From Actinomycetes bacterium (lineage in GTDB: Bacteria; Actinomycetota; Actinomycetes; Actinomycetales; Beutenbergiaceae): a stretch of 5,228 bases of DNA. The stretch spans positions 1 through 5,228 of the forward strand of contig JAJYRV010000169.1 of the NCBI GenBank assembly GCA_021793935.1, written 5' to 3'. The position numbers were made by a program, and so were the translations under genes. Positions 1 through 5,228 of this stretch are shown one piece after another. A model generated the notes under the pieces. It worked only from the letters and a program-made list of their open reading frames with translations, did not search any database and had not been told where the DNA came from. How positions within the stretch are numbered: the stretch's first letter is position 1; every line of letters starts with the position of its first letter.

Positions 1-269
1 GCGCTCGATGCGCTCAACCCGGGAGCGGAACCGGGGAGGGCCCCGCCCGGGGGTGGGGGCAGGTTCGGCGCCGGCGAACTCTGCTCAGGCCCGCCGAAGG
101 GATAGCCCGCAGGCGCCGCCGGCGGGGGCGGGGGCGGTGACGAGGGCGGGGTCGGCGACGGCGGTGGCGGGGGTGGCGGGGGTGGCGGCTGCACCGCTTC
201 GGTTTCGGGGAACGGGTCTTCCTCGTACGGGTTGTACCCTTCCGGAGGTGTGGCCGGGGGGTATGACAT
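1..269 (-). CDS. Proline-rich protein of unknown function, N-terminal part (runs off left edge)
   Basis: An open frame starts at ATG 269-267 and stays open to base 1, giving 89 complete residues and no stop. It begins MSYPPATPPEGYNPYEEDPF. Residues 28-37 are ten consecutive prolines, 45-50 are six, 71-74 are four, and about 37 of 89 residues are proline. The rest is mostly Gly, Ala and Ser, with Tyr and a short acidic patch near the start. I see no membrane segment or catalytic motif in the visible part, so it looks like a disordered leader for a domain beyond the window. The start lies 3 nt after the stop of the preceding small membrane gene and in the same frame as that stop. That spacing supports translational coupling and favours this frame over the Arg/Pro-rich overlapping one. 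Such leaders often precede small membrane domains in actinobacteria (for example TM2, CD225 or DUF4190 types), but that is inference; the family cannot be named from this fragment. Confidence 0.72.
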   Translation of the reverse strand, partial: MSYPPATPPEGYNPYEEDPFPETEAVQPPPPPPPPPPSPTPPSSPPPPPPAAPAGYPFGGPEQSSPAPNLPPPPGGALPGSAPGLSASS

Positions 270-272
270 AGC

Positions 273-560
273 CTAGTTCTGCAGATCCTCAACGGTCGGA
301 GCGTCACGCTTCGACGTAGGTTGGCCGAACCCCATCACTCGCAGGGCGATCGAGATCACCAGCCCGAGCGCGACGACCCCGGCACCGATCCCGATCGTGA
401 CCTTGTTGAACAGGATCGCCCCGACCGCGATGACGACGACTCCGACGCAGGTTGCCCAAAAGAGGAACCAGCCGGCGACGGTGCGGCCGTGGTTGGATTG
501 CGGGGGTGTTGATGGGGGGTTCATCAGCCGGTTGTCTGGGACGGGGCTTTCCTGGCTCAT
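273..560 (-). CDS. HGxxPAAW-type small membrane protein, trp-locus associated
   Basis: A 95-aa protein of unknown function. Residues 1-23 are polar and proline-rich. His24-Gly25 opens the motif HGRTVAGW (24-31), which fits the HG-x-x-P-A-A-W signature that names this actinobacterial family, with Val in place of Pro and Gly in place of the second Ala. Two hydrophobic segments follow at about 29-50 and 54-76, the second Gly-rich, then a short charged tail ending EDLQN. It is probably an integral inner-membrane protein with two helices. Start ATG 560-558 has an AAAGGA element 11 nt upstream. An in-frame Met13 lacks such a site, so the longer form is chosen. In actinobacteria this family commonly sits just after the trpE-linked membrane protein and before other trp genes, as here. 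It appears less GC-rich than its neighbours. The family assignment rests on motif, size and context. Confidence 0.85.
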   Translation of the reverse strand: MSQESPVPDNRLMNPPSTPPQSNHGRTVAGWFLFWATCVGVVVIAVGAILFNKVTIGIGAGVVALGLVISIALRVMGFGQPTSKRDAPTVEDLQN

Positions 561-571
561 CTACTCATTTA

Positions 572-577
572 TCCTTT
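572..577 (-). promoter_or_regulatory. Ribosome binding site for the HGxxPAAW-type gene
   Basis: AAAGGA on the minus strand lies 11 nt before ATG 560. The spacing is slightly long. A nearer ATG (568-566) is out of frame and would encode only three codons before stopping inside the true start, so the site supports the 560 start. Confidence 0.5.
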
Positions 578-618
578 AGCGTCCGAGGGGGCAACTGCCC
601 GGAGTACGACCTACGTGC

Positions 619-648
619 ATTGTAGCCGGATTCAGGTGGGATCCTCAC
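619..648 (-). promoter_or_regulatory. Possible internal promoter for the two downstream genes
   Basis: On the minus strand TACAAT (624-619) matches the TATAAT -10 consensus at 5 of 6 positions. GTGAGG (648-643), 18 nt upstream, is a weak -35 with the TGA core of TTGACA. Transcription would begin near base 612, leaving a leader of about 52 nt that carries a small GGGC/GCCC hairpin (600-589) and the AAAGGA ribosome site. The -35 lies inside the end of the preceding gene. This 71-nt gap is the only sizeable intergenic space in the window. It is a sequence-only prediction; in GC-rich DNA the AT-rich -10 is the stronger part of the evidence. Confidence 0.35.
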
Positions 649-1225
649 CGCGGCTGAGCGCGTCCCAATCGTCCATCGCTTGACGCCGGGAGCGGGCCCG
701 CGGGTCCGCCGCGGGCGGCGGGGGGTCCGCCTCTGCCCGGGCGGCGGGCTGGTAGCGCCGGCCCACGGTGTGCCAGGTGCCCAGGTGGGTTAGGAGCCAC
801 CCGCTCGTGACGATCCCAGCGGCGAGGACGGCAAGGCTCAGGTACGGCCACCAGGTCACCGTCACCGGGGTGTTGATGGCGCGCACCGAGGTGAGGTCAG
901 CGGCCGCGGTCGCGGCCACGATCTCCGGTTCTGCGAGGAACATCACCACCGTTGCTCCGGCGGCGAGGTTGGCCGCGACGACCCCCACGAGGGCGACGAT
1001 CCGCACCGCCCGGCCGGCGAGTCCGAGCACGAGCGCGGCGGCGATGATCACGAGCCCGACACTCGCGGCGGCAGGTGCCGCCGACGTCCCCCCGACCGTG
1101 ACGGCAAGGTCGCCGGTCGCGGTGGGCGTGGTTGCCCGCACCCACGTGGGCAGGGTGGTCAGGAGCACCCCGGCGCCCAGGACCGCCGTCGTCACCGTCG
1201 CTGCCCCGCGGCTGAGTCTAGCCAT
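632..1225 (-). CDS. Trp biosynthesis-associated membrane protein (Trp_oprn_chp family)
   Basis: A 197-aa membrane protein of the actinobacterial family found beside trpE (TIGR02234/PF09534 type); its function is not established. Four hydrophobic segments are visible at about 9-29, 51-71, 75-97 and 125-147. A long loop between the first two contains the GTSAAP stretch, and TWWPYLS (124-130) opens the last helix. The cytoplasmic-type tail is rich in Pro, Ala and Arg and ends DDWDALSRGEDPT, the characteristic conserved C-terminus of the family. Start ATG 1225-1223 overlaps the last 8 nt of trpE and has GGGGGCGG just upstream, so translation is probably coupled to trpE. The open frame extends further upstream, but that part is Arg/Pro-rich shadow coding inside trpE. 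A role in tryptophan or precursor transport, or in assembly of a trp enzyme at the membrane, is only a guess from context. Confidence 0.92.
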   Translation of the reverse strand: MARLSRGAATVTTAVLGAGVLLTTLPTWVRATTPTATGDLAVTVGGTSAAPAAASVGLVIIAAALVLGLAGRAVRIVALVGVVAANLAAGATVVMFLAEPEIVAATAAADLTSVRAINTPVTVTWWPYLSLAVLAAGIVTSGWLLTHLGTWHTVGRRYQPAARAEADPPPPAADPRARSRRQAMDDWDALSRGEDPT

Positions 1226-2762
1226 CGCCGCCCCCGGTGAGGGGTTGCAGGCCGGCGGCGACCTCGACCGCGCGCACCGCCGCCTCGGCCTTGGAGCGGG
1301 TTTCCAGGTACTCGGTGCGGGGGTCGGAGCCGGCGACGAGCCCGGCGCCTGCCTGCACGGAGGCCACTGCACCGGAGATGACCGCCGTGCGGATGGCGAT
1401 CGCCATGTCCATCTCACCGGCGAAGTCGAAGTAGCCGACCGTGCCGCCGTAGATGCCGCGGCGGGCGGGTTCCAGGGCGTCGATCACCTCGATCGCCTTC
1501 CGCCGGGGGCTGCCCGAGAGGGTCCCGGCCGGGAACGCGTGGGCGAGGGCGTCGAGGGCCGTCTTGCCCTCCTGCAGGGCGCCGGTGACGGTGGAGGTGA
1601 TGTGCATGATGTGGGAGAAGCGCTGCACCCGCATGTAGCCGTCCACGTCGATCGAGTCGGGCGTGCAGGTCTGCCCGAGGTCGGCCTTGGCGAGGTCGAC
1701 GAGCATGACGTGTTCGGACACTTCCTTCTCATCGGCGAGCATTTCCTGCTCGAGGGCGCGGTCCTCGGCCGGGGTGCGCCCGCGCGGGCGGGAGCCGGCG
1801 ATCGGGAAGGTCGTCACCGTGCCGGCGGAGACCTTGATGAGGGTCTCGGGTGAGGAGCCCACGACGTGGAAGTCCCCCGCGGGCCCGCCGGGCAGGTGGA
1901 GCAGGTACATGTACGGCGAGGGGTTGATCGTCCGCAGGGCCCGGTAGACGTCCAACGGGTCGGCCTCGCACTCGAGGTCCAACCGCCCGCTGAGGACCAC
2001 CTGTTCGCACGCGCCGCGGGCGATCTCGCGTTTGACCTCCCGCACGGATTCCTCGTATTCGCCCTGGGAGGTGCGCATCGTGCGGGCCACGGTGACGGGG
2101 CGGTGGGTGCTCACGACCGCGGGGCTGGGTTCGGTCAGGGCGCTGGCGAGGGCGTCGAGGCGGCGCACGGCGTCCTCGTAGGCCTCCTCCACCCCCGTTT
2201 CGGTGTCGTTGGTGTTGATCGCGTTGGCGATGAGCCACGCCGACCCGTCGTGGTGGTCGATGGCGACCATGTCGGCCACGAGCATGAGGGCGAGGTCGGG
2301 CAGGTGGAGCTCTTCGGGGGCAACCTTGGTGAGGTCGGGGTGGAAATACCAGCACGCGTCCCACCCCAGGGCCCCGACGAGTCCGCCGGTGAGCGGGGGC
2401 AGGCCCGGCAGCGGCTCGGTGTGGAGCGCGGCGAGGGTGCCGCGCAGGATCTCCAGGGGCGTGCCCGAGGCGGGCACGGACACGGGCGGGTCGCCGAGCC
2501 AACGCACGTCCTCGCCGTCGGCAAGCAGCGTCGCCTGGGCGCGCACCCCCACGAAGCTCCACCGGTGCCAGGCCCCGTCGGCCTCGGCGGATTCGAGGAT
2601 GAAGGTCCCCGGCTGGCTCCCGGCCAGGCGCCGGTAGATGCCCACGGGGGTGAGGTCGTCGGCGAGGATCCGCCGGACGACGGGGATGACCCGCCGTTCG
2701 CGGGCGAGGTCGGAGAATTCCGCGGCGGTGGGCCACGTGGTGCCCCAGTCGAATCTCGTCAT
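1218..2762 (-). CDS. trpE: Anthranilate synthase component I
   Basis: A 514-aa cytoplasmic enzyme that converts chorismate to anthranilate, the first committed step to tryptophan, using ammonia delivered by a glutamine amidotransferase subunit (TrpG) that is not in this window. The N-terminal regulatory part holds ILESAE (55-60), the counterpart of the LLES tryptophan-binding motif. NPSPYM (280-285) is the second element of that site. The chorismate-binding domain shows IAGSRPRG (321-328), DEKEVSEH (344-351), MHITSTVTG (386-394), [13 protein letters not shown] (413-425), [12 protein letters not shown] (434-445) and [11 protein letters not shown] (471-481). By alignment to the enterobacterial enzymes, Glu347, Glu350, His387, Glu484 and Glu487 match the metal and catalytic residues at a constant offset. 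Start ATG 2762-2760 overlaps the hisI stop as ATGA and follows GGTGAGG. The longer open frame upstream is hisI shadow. Intact feedback elements suggest inhibition by tryptophan. Oddities are ADLG where NDLG is usual, and AGSDP where ADS is common. Confidence 0.97.
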   Translation of the reverse strand: MTRFDWGTTWPTAAEFSDLARERRVIPVVRRILADDLTPVGIYRRLAGSQPGTFILESAEADGAWHRWSFVGVRAQATLLADGEDVRWLGDPPVSVPASGTPLEILRGTLAALHTEPLPGLPPLTGGLVGALGWDACWYFHPDLTKVAPEELHLPDLALMLVADMVAIDHHDGSAWLIANAINTNDTETGVEEAYEDAVRRLDALASALTEPSPAVVSTHRPVTVARTMRTSQGEYEESVREVKREIARGACEQVVLSGRLDLECEADPLDVYRALRTINPSPYMYLLHLPGGPAGDFHVVGSSPETLIKVSAGTVTTFPIAGSRPRGRTPAEDRALEQEMLADEKEVSEHVMLVDLAKADLGQTCTPDSIDVDGYMRVQRFSHIMHITSTVTGALQEGKTALDALAHAFPAGTLSGSPRRKAIEVIDALEPARRGIYGGTVGYFDFAGEMDMAIAIRTAVISGAVASVQAGAGLVAGSDPRTEYLETRSKAEAAVRAVEVAAGLQPLTGGGDG

Positions 2763-3100
2763 GACCTCACCGGCAATTCGTGGCCCTCGAAGCAGGAGCG
2801 GGTACCCAGGTGGCAGGCGGCGCCGACCTGCTCGACCCGCACGAGCACGGCGTCGCCGTCGCAGTCGAGGGCGACCGACTTCACGTACTGCACGTGCCCG
2901 GAGGTGTCGCCCTTGCGCCAGTATTCCCCGCGGGAGCGGGACCAGAACGTCACGCGGCCCTCGGTGAGGGTGCGGTGGAGAGCTTCGTCGTCCATCCATC
3001 CCACCATGAGGACCTGATCGTTCTCGTCTTGGATAACTGCGCACACGAGCCCGGCGGCGTCACGTTTGAGCTGCCGAGCAATTTCGGGATCTAGAGCCAC
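2759..3100 (-). CDS. hisI: Phosphoribosyl-AMP cyclohydrolase
   Basis: A 113-aa cytoplasmic metalloenzyme that opens the adenine ring of phosphoribosyl-AMP, the third step of histidine biosynthesis. This is a stand-alone cyclohydrolase domain of the usual length, without the HisE pyrophosphohydrolase fused in enterobacteria. Conserved blocks are VGWMDDEAL (33-41), [17 protein letters not shown] (52-68) and LDCDGD (78-83), whose Asp79, Asp81 and Asp83 correspond to the Mg-binding aspartates. [10 protein letters not shown] (95-104) follows. Cys80, Cys96 and Cys103 match the three zinc ligands. Leu98 replaces the Thr of the common CHTG motif. The start is GTG 3100-3098, 13 nt after the ABC gene stop, with GAGAAG upstream; no ATG lies nearby in frame, and the upstream extension is shadow sequence. 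It overlaps trpE by ATGA, which implies coupled translation. Histidine and tryptophan synthesis are often linked in actinobacteria, where PriA can serve as both HisA and TrpF. Confidence 0.96.
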   Translation of the reverse strand: MALDPEIARQLKRDAAGLVCAVIQDENDQVLMVGWMDDEALHRTLTEGRVTFWSRSRGEYWRKGDTSGHVQYVKSVALDCDGDAVLVRVEQVGAACHLGTRSCFEGHELPVRS

Positions 3101-3109
3101 GATTTTGAT

Positions 3110-3115
3110 CTTCTC
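3110..3115 (-). promoter_or_regulatory. Ribosome binding site for hisI, overlapping the upstream stop codon
   Basis: GAGAAG on the minus strand lies 9 nt before the GTG start at 3100 and overlaps the TGA stop of the ABC gene (3116-3114). The surrounding 20 nt are AT-rich for this window, so the start region is probably unstructured. The site supports the GTG as the start and suggests translation passes from the exporter gene to hisI. Confidence 0.45.
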
Positions 3116-4958
3116 ACTTTTCTTCGTCGTCCGCCCCGCGCGTCCGCGATTCGGGTGCGTGGGTGAGCTGCGCCGTCCACGATTCTTGCATCCGGGCGTA
3201 GATTCCCCCGGCGTGGGCGAGTTCGCTGTGGTGCCCGAGCTCGACGAGCTCGCCGTGGTCGATGACGGCGATGAGGTCGGCGGCCTCGGCGGTGGAGAGC
3301 CGGTGCGCGATCGAGACCGCGGTCTTCCCTTCGGTGAGTGCGGCCAGCGCCCGGTTGATGCGCGCCTCGGTGGCCGGATCGACCGCGGAGGTCGCTTCGT
3401 CGAGCACGAGCAGGTCGGCGTCGGCGAGGTAGGCCCGGGCGAGGGCGACGAGTTGGCGCTCCCCGGCCGAGAGGGCCTCCCCGCGTTGGCCGACATCGGT
3501 GTTCACCCCGGCGGGCAGTCCCGCCACCCAGTCGGTGAGTCCGAGGTCGGCGAGCGCGTCCTGCGCCGCGGCGGCGGGGTCGGGCAGGTCCGGGCGCGCG
3601 TAGGTGATGTTGTAGGCGATCGTGCCGGTGAACAGGAACCCCTCCTGGGGCACGATGACGACCCGGGAGCGCAGGTCGGCGAGCGCGAGGTCGCGCAGGT
3701 CGATGCCGCCCAGGAGCACCCGGCCGTGGTGGGGGTCAGCGAACCGGGTGAGCAGGCGGGCGAGGGTAGTCTTCCCCGAGCCGGTCTCCCCCACGATGGC
3801 GACCTTGGTGCCGGCGGGGATGTCGAAGGTGATCCCTTTGAGGACCTCCGGCCCGCCGGGGTAGGCGTAGCGCACGCCCTCGAAGGAGATCGCTGCCGCT
3901 CCCCTGCTTCCCGCGCTCACCGGCCGTTCCGGTTCGGTGATGTCGAGCGGGGTGTGGATGATGGAGATCACCCGCCGCCATCCGGCGACGGCGCTTTGCA
4001 GGTCGTTGAGCACTTCGGTCGCGGTTTGCACCGGGCCGGTGAAGATCTGCAGAAGGAACAGGAAGGCGAGCAGCTCCCCGACCGTGATCTGCTCATCCAC
4101 GCCGAGGAGGGTGCCGGCGATGACCGCCACCCCGAGGGCGGCCCCCGACAGGAGGGTGCCGGTGGAGAAGGACAGGGAGGCGAGCACTTGGGCGCGCACC
4201 TCGGTGGACCGGTAATCCTCGATCGACGCGTCGATGCGGTTGCGGGTGCGGGCGCCCACGCCGTAGGCCCGGATGGTCTGGGCGCCGACGACCGCCTCGG
4301 AGATCGCGGCGAGCATCACCCCGGCCTTCACCCGCACGGTGGAGAATCGGCGGTTGAGCGCCGCCTGGGCTTTCGGGGCGAGCAGGAGCATCGGCACGAA
4401 CACGAGCCAGACGATGATCGTGAGTTTCCAGGAGTAGATCGCCATCGCGAGGGTCGCGCCGAGCAGTTGCAGGGAGGACATGATGAGCTGCATCCCGCCC
4501 CACTGCACGAATCGGGAGATCGTGTCGACGTCGGTCGTCACCCGGGAGACGAGCGCACCACGGCGCTCGGTGTTCTGGGTGAGGACCGAGAGGTGGTGGA
4601 TATGGGCGAAGGCCCGGTTACGCAGTTGGGCGAGGCCCGCCTCGGTGGCGATGAACAGGCGGATGTTCGCCGTCGCGGCGGCGCTCGAGGTGAGCAGGAG
4701 AACACCGGCGGCGATGAGGGCGGTCTGCCACACGAGCGTGACGTTGACGCCGCCGGGGGCGAGCAGCCCGTGGTCGGTGACCTGTTGGACCGCGGTGGGT
4801 ACGACGAGCCGGCCGATCGTCGCGACGATCGCGATCGCGGCGGTGATGCCGATGCCCTTCTTCATCGCCGGGGAGAGGCGCACCCCTTCGGCGATGGTGC
4901 CGAACACTCCGAGGTCGGAGGTGGTTTCGATGCGGGCGCTCGCGGCGGGGGTGCTCAT
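3114..4958 (-). CDS. ABC exporter half-transporter with canonical ATPase site (membrane domain plus ATPase domain)
   Basis: A 614-aa type IV (B-type) ABC exporter subunit. About six hydrophobic segments fill the membrane domain: roughly 34-56, 73-95, 152-175, 177-195, 263-286 and 293-317. The coupling-helix region near 210-232 ([16 protein letters not shown]) is typical of the fold. The ATPase domain begins near 355, with Walker A GETGSGKT (390-397), Q-loop Gln438, signature LSAGE (496-500), Walker [13 protein letters not shown] (516-527) with catalytic Glu521, and H-loop His552. Everything needed for hydrolysis is present, except that the signature is LSAGE rather than LSGGQ. The start ATG 4958-4956 overlaps the stop of the preceding half-transporter as ATGA and has GGGAGG 7 nt upstream. 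The overlap and the complementary degenerate site in that partner indicate a heterodimer. The substrate is unknown: lipid, peptide or drug are all possible for this family. It is 13 nt from hisI, so probably co-transcribed with his/trp genes. Confidence 0.96.
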   Translation of the reverse strand: MSTPAASARIETTSDLGVFGTIAEGVRLSPAMKKGIGITAAIAIVATIGRLVVPTAVQQVTDHGLLAPGGVNVTLVWQTALIAAGVLLLTSSAAATANIRLFIATEAGLAQLRNRAFAHIHHLSVLTQNTERRGALVSRVTTDVDTISRFVQWGGMQLIMSSLQLLGATLAMAIYSWKLTIIVWLVFVPMLLLAPKAQAALNRRFSTVRVKAGVMLAAISEAVVGAQTIRAYGVGARTRNRIDASIEDYRSTEVRAQVLASLSFSTGTLLSGAALGVAVIAGTLLGVDEQITVGELLAFLFLLQIFTGPVQTATEVLNDLQSAVAGWRRVISIIHTPLDITEPERPVSAGSRGAAAISFEGVRYAYPGGPEVLKGITFDIPAGTKVAIVGETGSGKTTLARLLTRFADPHHGRVLLGGIDLRDLALADLRSRVVIVPQEGFLFTGTIAYNITYARPDLPDPAAAAQDALADLGLTDWVAGLPAGVNTDVGQRGEALSAGERQLVALARAYLADADLLVLDEATSAVDPATEARINRALAALTEGKTAVSIAHRLSTAEAADLIAVIDHGELVELGHHSELAHAGGIYARMQESWTAQLTHAPESRTRGADDEEK

Positions 4959-5228
4959 GCGCGGGCCTCCCGCTGCTCGCGGTCGCGGGCGTAGGCGGTG
5001 ACGATCTCGGCGTACCCCGGGTCGCGGGCGAGGAGTTCCTCGTGGCGCCCGACGTCGACGACGCGGCCCCCTTCGACGTGCACCACCCAGTCGGCGAGCA
5101 CGATCGTGGAGGTGCGGTAGGCGACGACGAGCACGGTTGCCCCGCCGGTGAGTTCCCGCAGGCCGGCGAGGATCGCCTGCTCCACCACCGGGTCGACCGC
5201 GGAGGTCGCGTCGTCGAGGATGAGCAGG
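4955..5228 (-). CDS. ABC exporter half-transporter with degenerate ATPase site, C-terminal fragment
   Basis: The last 90 residues of an ABC ATPase domain, cut by the right window edge. The fragment opens with Walker B and D-loop LLILDDATSAVDP (residues 1-13 of the fragment). Asp6 (codon 5212-5210) stands where the catalytic Glu normally is. The H-loop reads VVAYRTSTI (34-42), with Tyr37 (codon 5119-5117) in place of the conserved His. VEGGRVVDVGRHEELLA then gives the usual C-terminal strand and helix, and the tail ends in Arg/Glu-rich DREQREARA. These substitutions mark the degenerate subunit of a heterodimeric exporter, as in TM287 or TAP1 (which also carry Asp for Glu). The neighbouring downstream gene supplies the canonical subunit and overlaps it by ATGA. 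The membrane domain, Walker A and signature lie outside the window. An internal GTG at 5188-5186 falls within the Walker B/D-loop region and is not a start. Confidence 0.93.
   Translation of the reverse strand, partial: LLILDDATSAVDPVVEQAILAGLRELTGGATVLVVAYRTSTIVLADWVVHVEGGRVVDVGRHEELLARDPGYAEIVTAYARDREQREARA
4966..4971 (-). promoter_or_regulatory. Ribosome binding site for the second ABC half-transporter
   Basis: GGGAGG on the minus strand lies 7 nt before ATG 4958, inside the coding end of the upstream half-transporter. It is the strongest Shine-Dalgarno match in the window, and it fixes the start at the ATGA overlap. Confidence 0.7.

Noticed and set aside
14..307. A 97-codon minus-strand frame overlapping the Pro-rich gene
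   Set aside because: Its product is an Arg/Pro-rich shadow. It would start inside the HGxxPAAW-type gene, whereas the alternative frame starts 3 nt after that gene and has a plausible N-terminus.
589..600. GGGC-AACT-GCCC hairpin as a transcription terminator
   Set aside because: The stem is only 4-5 bp and no T-rich tract follows on the minus strand, so it is too weak to call a terminator.
561..631. Trp attenuator or T-box leader upstream of the HGxxPAAW-type gene
   Set aside because: There is no leader peptide with Trp codons, no T-box sequence and no competing hairpins in the 71-nt gap.
768..3017. Long plus-strand open frames (361 and 383 codons) opposite trpE and its neighbours
   Set aside because: They lie fully opposite trpE, hisI and the Trp-associated membrane gene, whose products are recognisable; the plus-strand products show no motif.
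2763..3044. N-terminal extension of trpE by 94 codons
   Set aside because: The added part is Arg-rich shadow sequence inside hisI. TrpE homology begins after 2762, where an ATGA overlap and GGTGAGG mark the start.
3379..3414. 36-bp near-direct repeat with 5193-5228 (33 matches)
   Set aside because: Both copies encode the Walker B/D-loop of the paralogous ABC subunits. It is conserved coding homology, not a mobile or recombination repeat.
3101..3496. N-terminal extension of hisI by 132 codons into the ABC gene
   Set aside because: It is Ser/Pro/Arg-rich shadow sequence. HisI proteins of this type are about 110-120 aa, and the GTG at 3100 gives 113.
3066..4994. A 642-codon open frame on the plus strand opposite the ABC gene
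   Set aside because: It is the antisense shadow of a clear ABC exporter gene. Its product is Gly/Asp/Glu/Arg-rich low-complexity sequence with no domain, a usual artefact of high-GC coding DNA.

Overview
This is a GC-rich window (roughly 70% G+C by eye) in which every credible gene lies on the minus strand. The base composition, GTG starts, tight gene packing and the presence of two actinobacterial-type trp-locus membrane protein families point to an actinobacterium. The hisI-trpE-membrane protein order suggests Micrococcales or a close relative; I cannot name a genus.

Layout in the direction of transcription, from high to low coordinates: (1) the C-terminal 90 residues of an ABC exporter half-transporter, cut by the window edge (5228-4955). 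(2) A complete second half-transporter of 614 aa with a membrane domain and an ATPase domain, overlapping the first gene by ATGA (4958-3114). (3) hisI, phosphoribosyl-AMP cyclohydrolase, 113 aa, GTG start 13 nt downstream (3100-2759). (4) trpE, anthranilate synthase component I, 514 aa, overlapping hisI by ATGA (2762-1218). (5) A Trp-biosynthesis-associated membrane protein, 197 aa, overlapping trpE by 8 nt (1225-632). (6) After a 71-nt gap, the only noncoding stretch of any size, a 95-aa two-helix membrane protein of the HGxxPAAW type (560-273). (7) Three nt later, the start of a very proline-rich protein that runs off the left edge (269-1).

Genes 1-5 are coupled by overlaps or very short gaps and look like one transcript that joins an exporter, a histidine step and the first tryptophan step. 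The 71-nt gap carries a plausible internal promoter (TACAAT -10) that could also drive genes 6 and 7 separately. Genes 3 and 4 are textbook enzymes with catalytic residues intact. The two small membrane proteins belong to families known mainly from their place in actinobacterial trp loci and have no established function.

Nothing here is clearly a new system. The points most worth a second look are the asymmetric ABC exporter (one ATP site degenerate by Glu-to-Asp and His-to-Tyr changes) coupled to his/trp genes, the functionally unknown trp-linked membrane proteins, and the extreme proline-rich N-terminus at the left edge. No tRNA, rRNA, CRISPR array, insertion sequence or strong terminator was seen.
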